5,511 bases of DNA, taken from the NCBI GenBank assembly GCA_946480495.1, contig CAMLKO010000086.1, positions 1-5,511 on the forward strand. The letters are read 5' to 3'. The position numbers were made by a program, and so were the translations under genes. The notes beneath the pieces were generated by a model, which worked only from the letters and a program-made list of their open reading frames with translations, was not told the DNA's origin and searched no databases. Positions within the stretch are counted from its first letter, which is position 1. Every line of letters begins with the position of its first letter. This document shows, piece by piece, positions 5,066 to 5,511 of this stretch. The stretch is from an uncultured Caulobacteraceae bacterium. Its GTDB lineage: Bacteria > Pseudomonadota > Alphaproteobacteria > Caulobacterales > Caulobacteraceae.

Positions 5066-5511
5066 CACCGGACGAAGCAGCTTTTCCCGGCGGCCTTCAG
5101 CGCGTTGCAGTAGGCGATGGCGGCTTCCTTGGTGGTGAAGCCGGTGACGGCCGTGCGGTAGAGGGTCGCGCCGTTGACGGTGACGGGGGTGATCGCCTTG
5201 CCGTGGCCGCCGCCCGCGATGGAGGCGGCCTGCGCCAGCGCGGCGTTGGCCAGCGCCGTCGAGGAGACCGCCCCGATCTGCACGACGAAGTTGCCGGGGG
5301 TGACCGTCGTGGGCTTCGGCGCGGGCGCGGGCTTCACGGGAGCGGGCGCGGGCGCTGGCGCAGGCGCGGCGTTGTTCAGGTAGGTCGTCTGGCCCTGCGG
5401 CGGCGCGCCGTTCTGCGTCAGGACATAGACCTGCGGCTTGGGCTTGCCGTCGTCGGCGGGCGCGGCGGCGGGCTGTGCGGGCGGAAGCGCCGCGGCCTGG
5501 ACCGGCGTCGT
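5065..5511 (-). CDS. SPOR-domain protein, probable FtsN-like division protein (5' end outside window)
   Basis: The last 148 codons of a longer gene, open from 5511 to the TGA at 5067-5065. Residues about 1-70 of the visible part are Pro/Ala-rich and probably a flexible periplasmic linker. Residues about 73-148 form a SPOR domain: NFVVQIGAVSS (74-84), a helix rich in Ala, ITPVTVNGATLYRTAVTGF (107-125), AAIAYCNALKAAGKSCFVR (130-148). SPOR domains bind glycan strands stripped of peptides at the division septum. A C-terminal SPOR after a Pro-rich linker is the layout of FtsN and related division proteins. The Caulobacter FtsN gene, as I recall, sits in a similar neighbourhood, so an FtsN assignment is reasonable, but the N-terminal membrane anchor cannot be seen. 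C145 aligns with the second Cys of the E. coli FtsN SPOR disulfide, while the first is replaced by I79. It is coupled to nagZ by overlap. Confidence 0.9.
   Translation of the reverse strand, partial: TTPVQAAALPPAQPAAAPADDGKPKPQVYVLTQNGAPPQGQTTYLNNAAPAPAPAPAPVKPAPAPKPTTVTPGNFVVQIGAVSSTALANAALAQAASIAGGGHGKAITPVTVNGATLYRTAVTGFTTKEAAIAYCNALKAAGKSCFVR
5311..5370 (-). repeat. Low-complexity Ala-Pro coding tract in the SPOR protein linker
   Basis: About 20 codons read as alternating Ala and Pro interrupted by V, K and a few others (visible-part residues 48-67). The DNA is a run of GC-rich degenerate hexamers of the GCGCCC type. It encodes a flexible, extended linker between the rest of the protein and the SPOR domain. 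Such tracts vary in length between strains by replication slippage; that is general knowledge, not seen here. Confidence 0.8.

Noticed and set aside
4223..5113. Plus-strand open frame (296 codons) opposite nagZ
   Set aside because: Same reason: it covers the NagZ active-site coding region and has the Val/Asp/His/Arg-rich composition of an antisense frame.
1..5511. Search for a novel system, CRISPR, mobile element, tRNA or attachment site
   Set aside because: No spaced direct repeats, transposase or integrase remnants, tRNA-like folds or composition breaks were seen. Coding is nearly continuous and consists of conserved core genes.

Overview
The window is a compact, GC-rich stretch of bacterial chromosome in which all nine genes lie on the minus strand, so transcription runs from high to low coordinates. 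The gene set points to an alphaproteobacterium, most likely a member of the Caulobacterales (Caulobacter, Phenylobacterium or Brevundimonas type). The evidence is high GC in third codon positions, Caulobacter-like TatA/TatB sequences, and the gene order SPOR protein - nagZ - scpA - scpB - tatABC - serS, which I recall from that group but could not check here. CcrM-type GANTC sites are also very scarce. There is no sign of mobile DNA, CRISPR, tRNA or rRNA.

Upstream block (5511 down to 2608): the C-terminal part of a SPOR-domain cell-division protein (probable FtsN, 5' end outside the window), then nagZ (peptidoglycan-recycling beta-N-acetylglucosaminidase), scpA and scpB (kleisin and winged-helix partners of SMC). 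The junctions are stop/start overlaps of 1 to 4 bases, so these four genes look translationally coupled and form one operon.

An 85-base gap (2523-2607) follows, the longest non-coding stretch. It holds a small hairpin, a weak candidate -10 element and the strong ribosome binding site of tatA.

Downstream block (2522 down to 1): tatA, tatB and tatC, the full twin-arginine translocase, with tatC starting at a TTG that overlaps the tatB stop. Next come a 128-residue four-helix membrane protein of unknown function and the first 190 residues of serS (seryl-tRNA synthetase), whose remainder lies beyond position 1. Gaps in this block are 21 bases or less, so it is probably one transcript.

Functionally the region joins division and peptidoglycan turnover (SPOR protein, NagZ), chromosome organisation (ScpAB) and export of folded proteins (TatABC). 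In other bacteria some Tat substrates are cell-wall amidases that create the denuded glycan bound by SPOR domains, so the neighbourhood has a plausible envelope theme; that link is inference. I found no previously undescribed system here. The least explained gene is the small membrane protein between tatC and serS.
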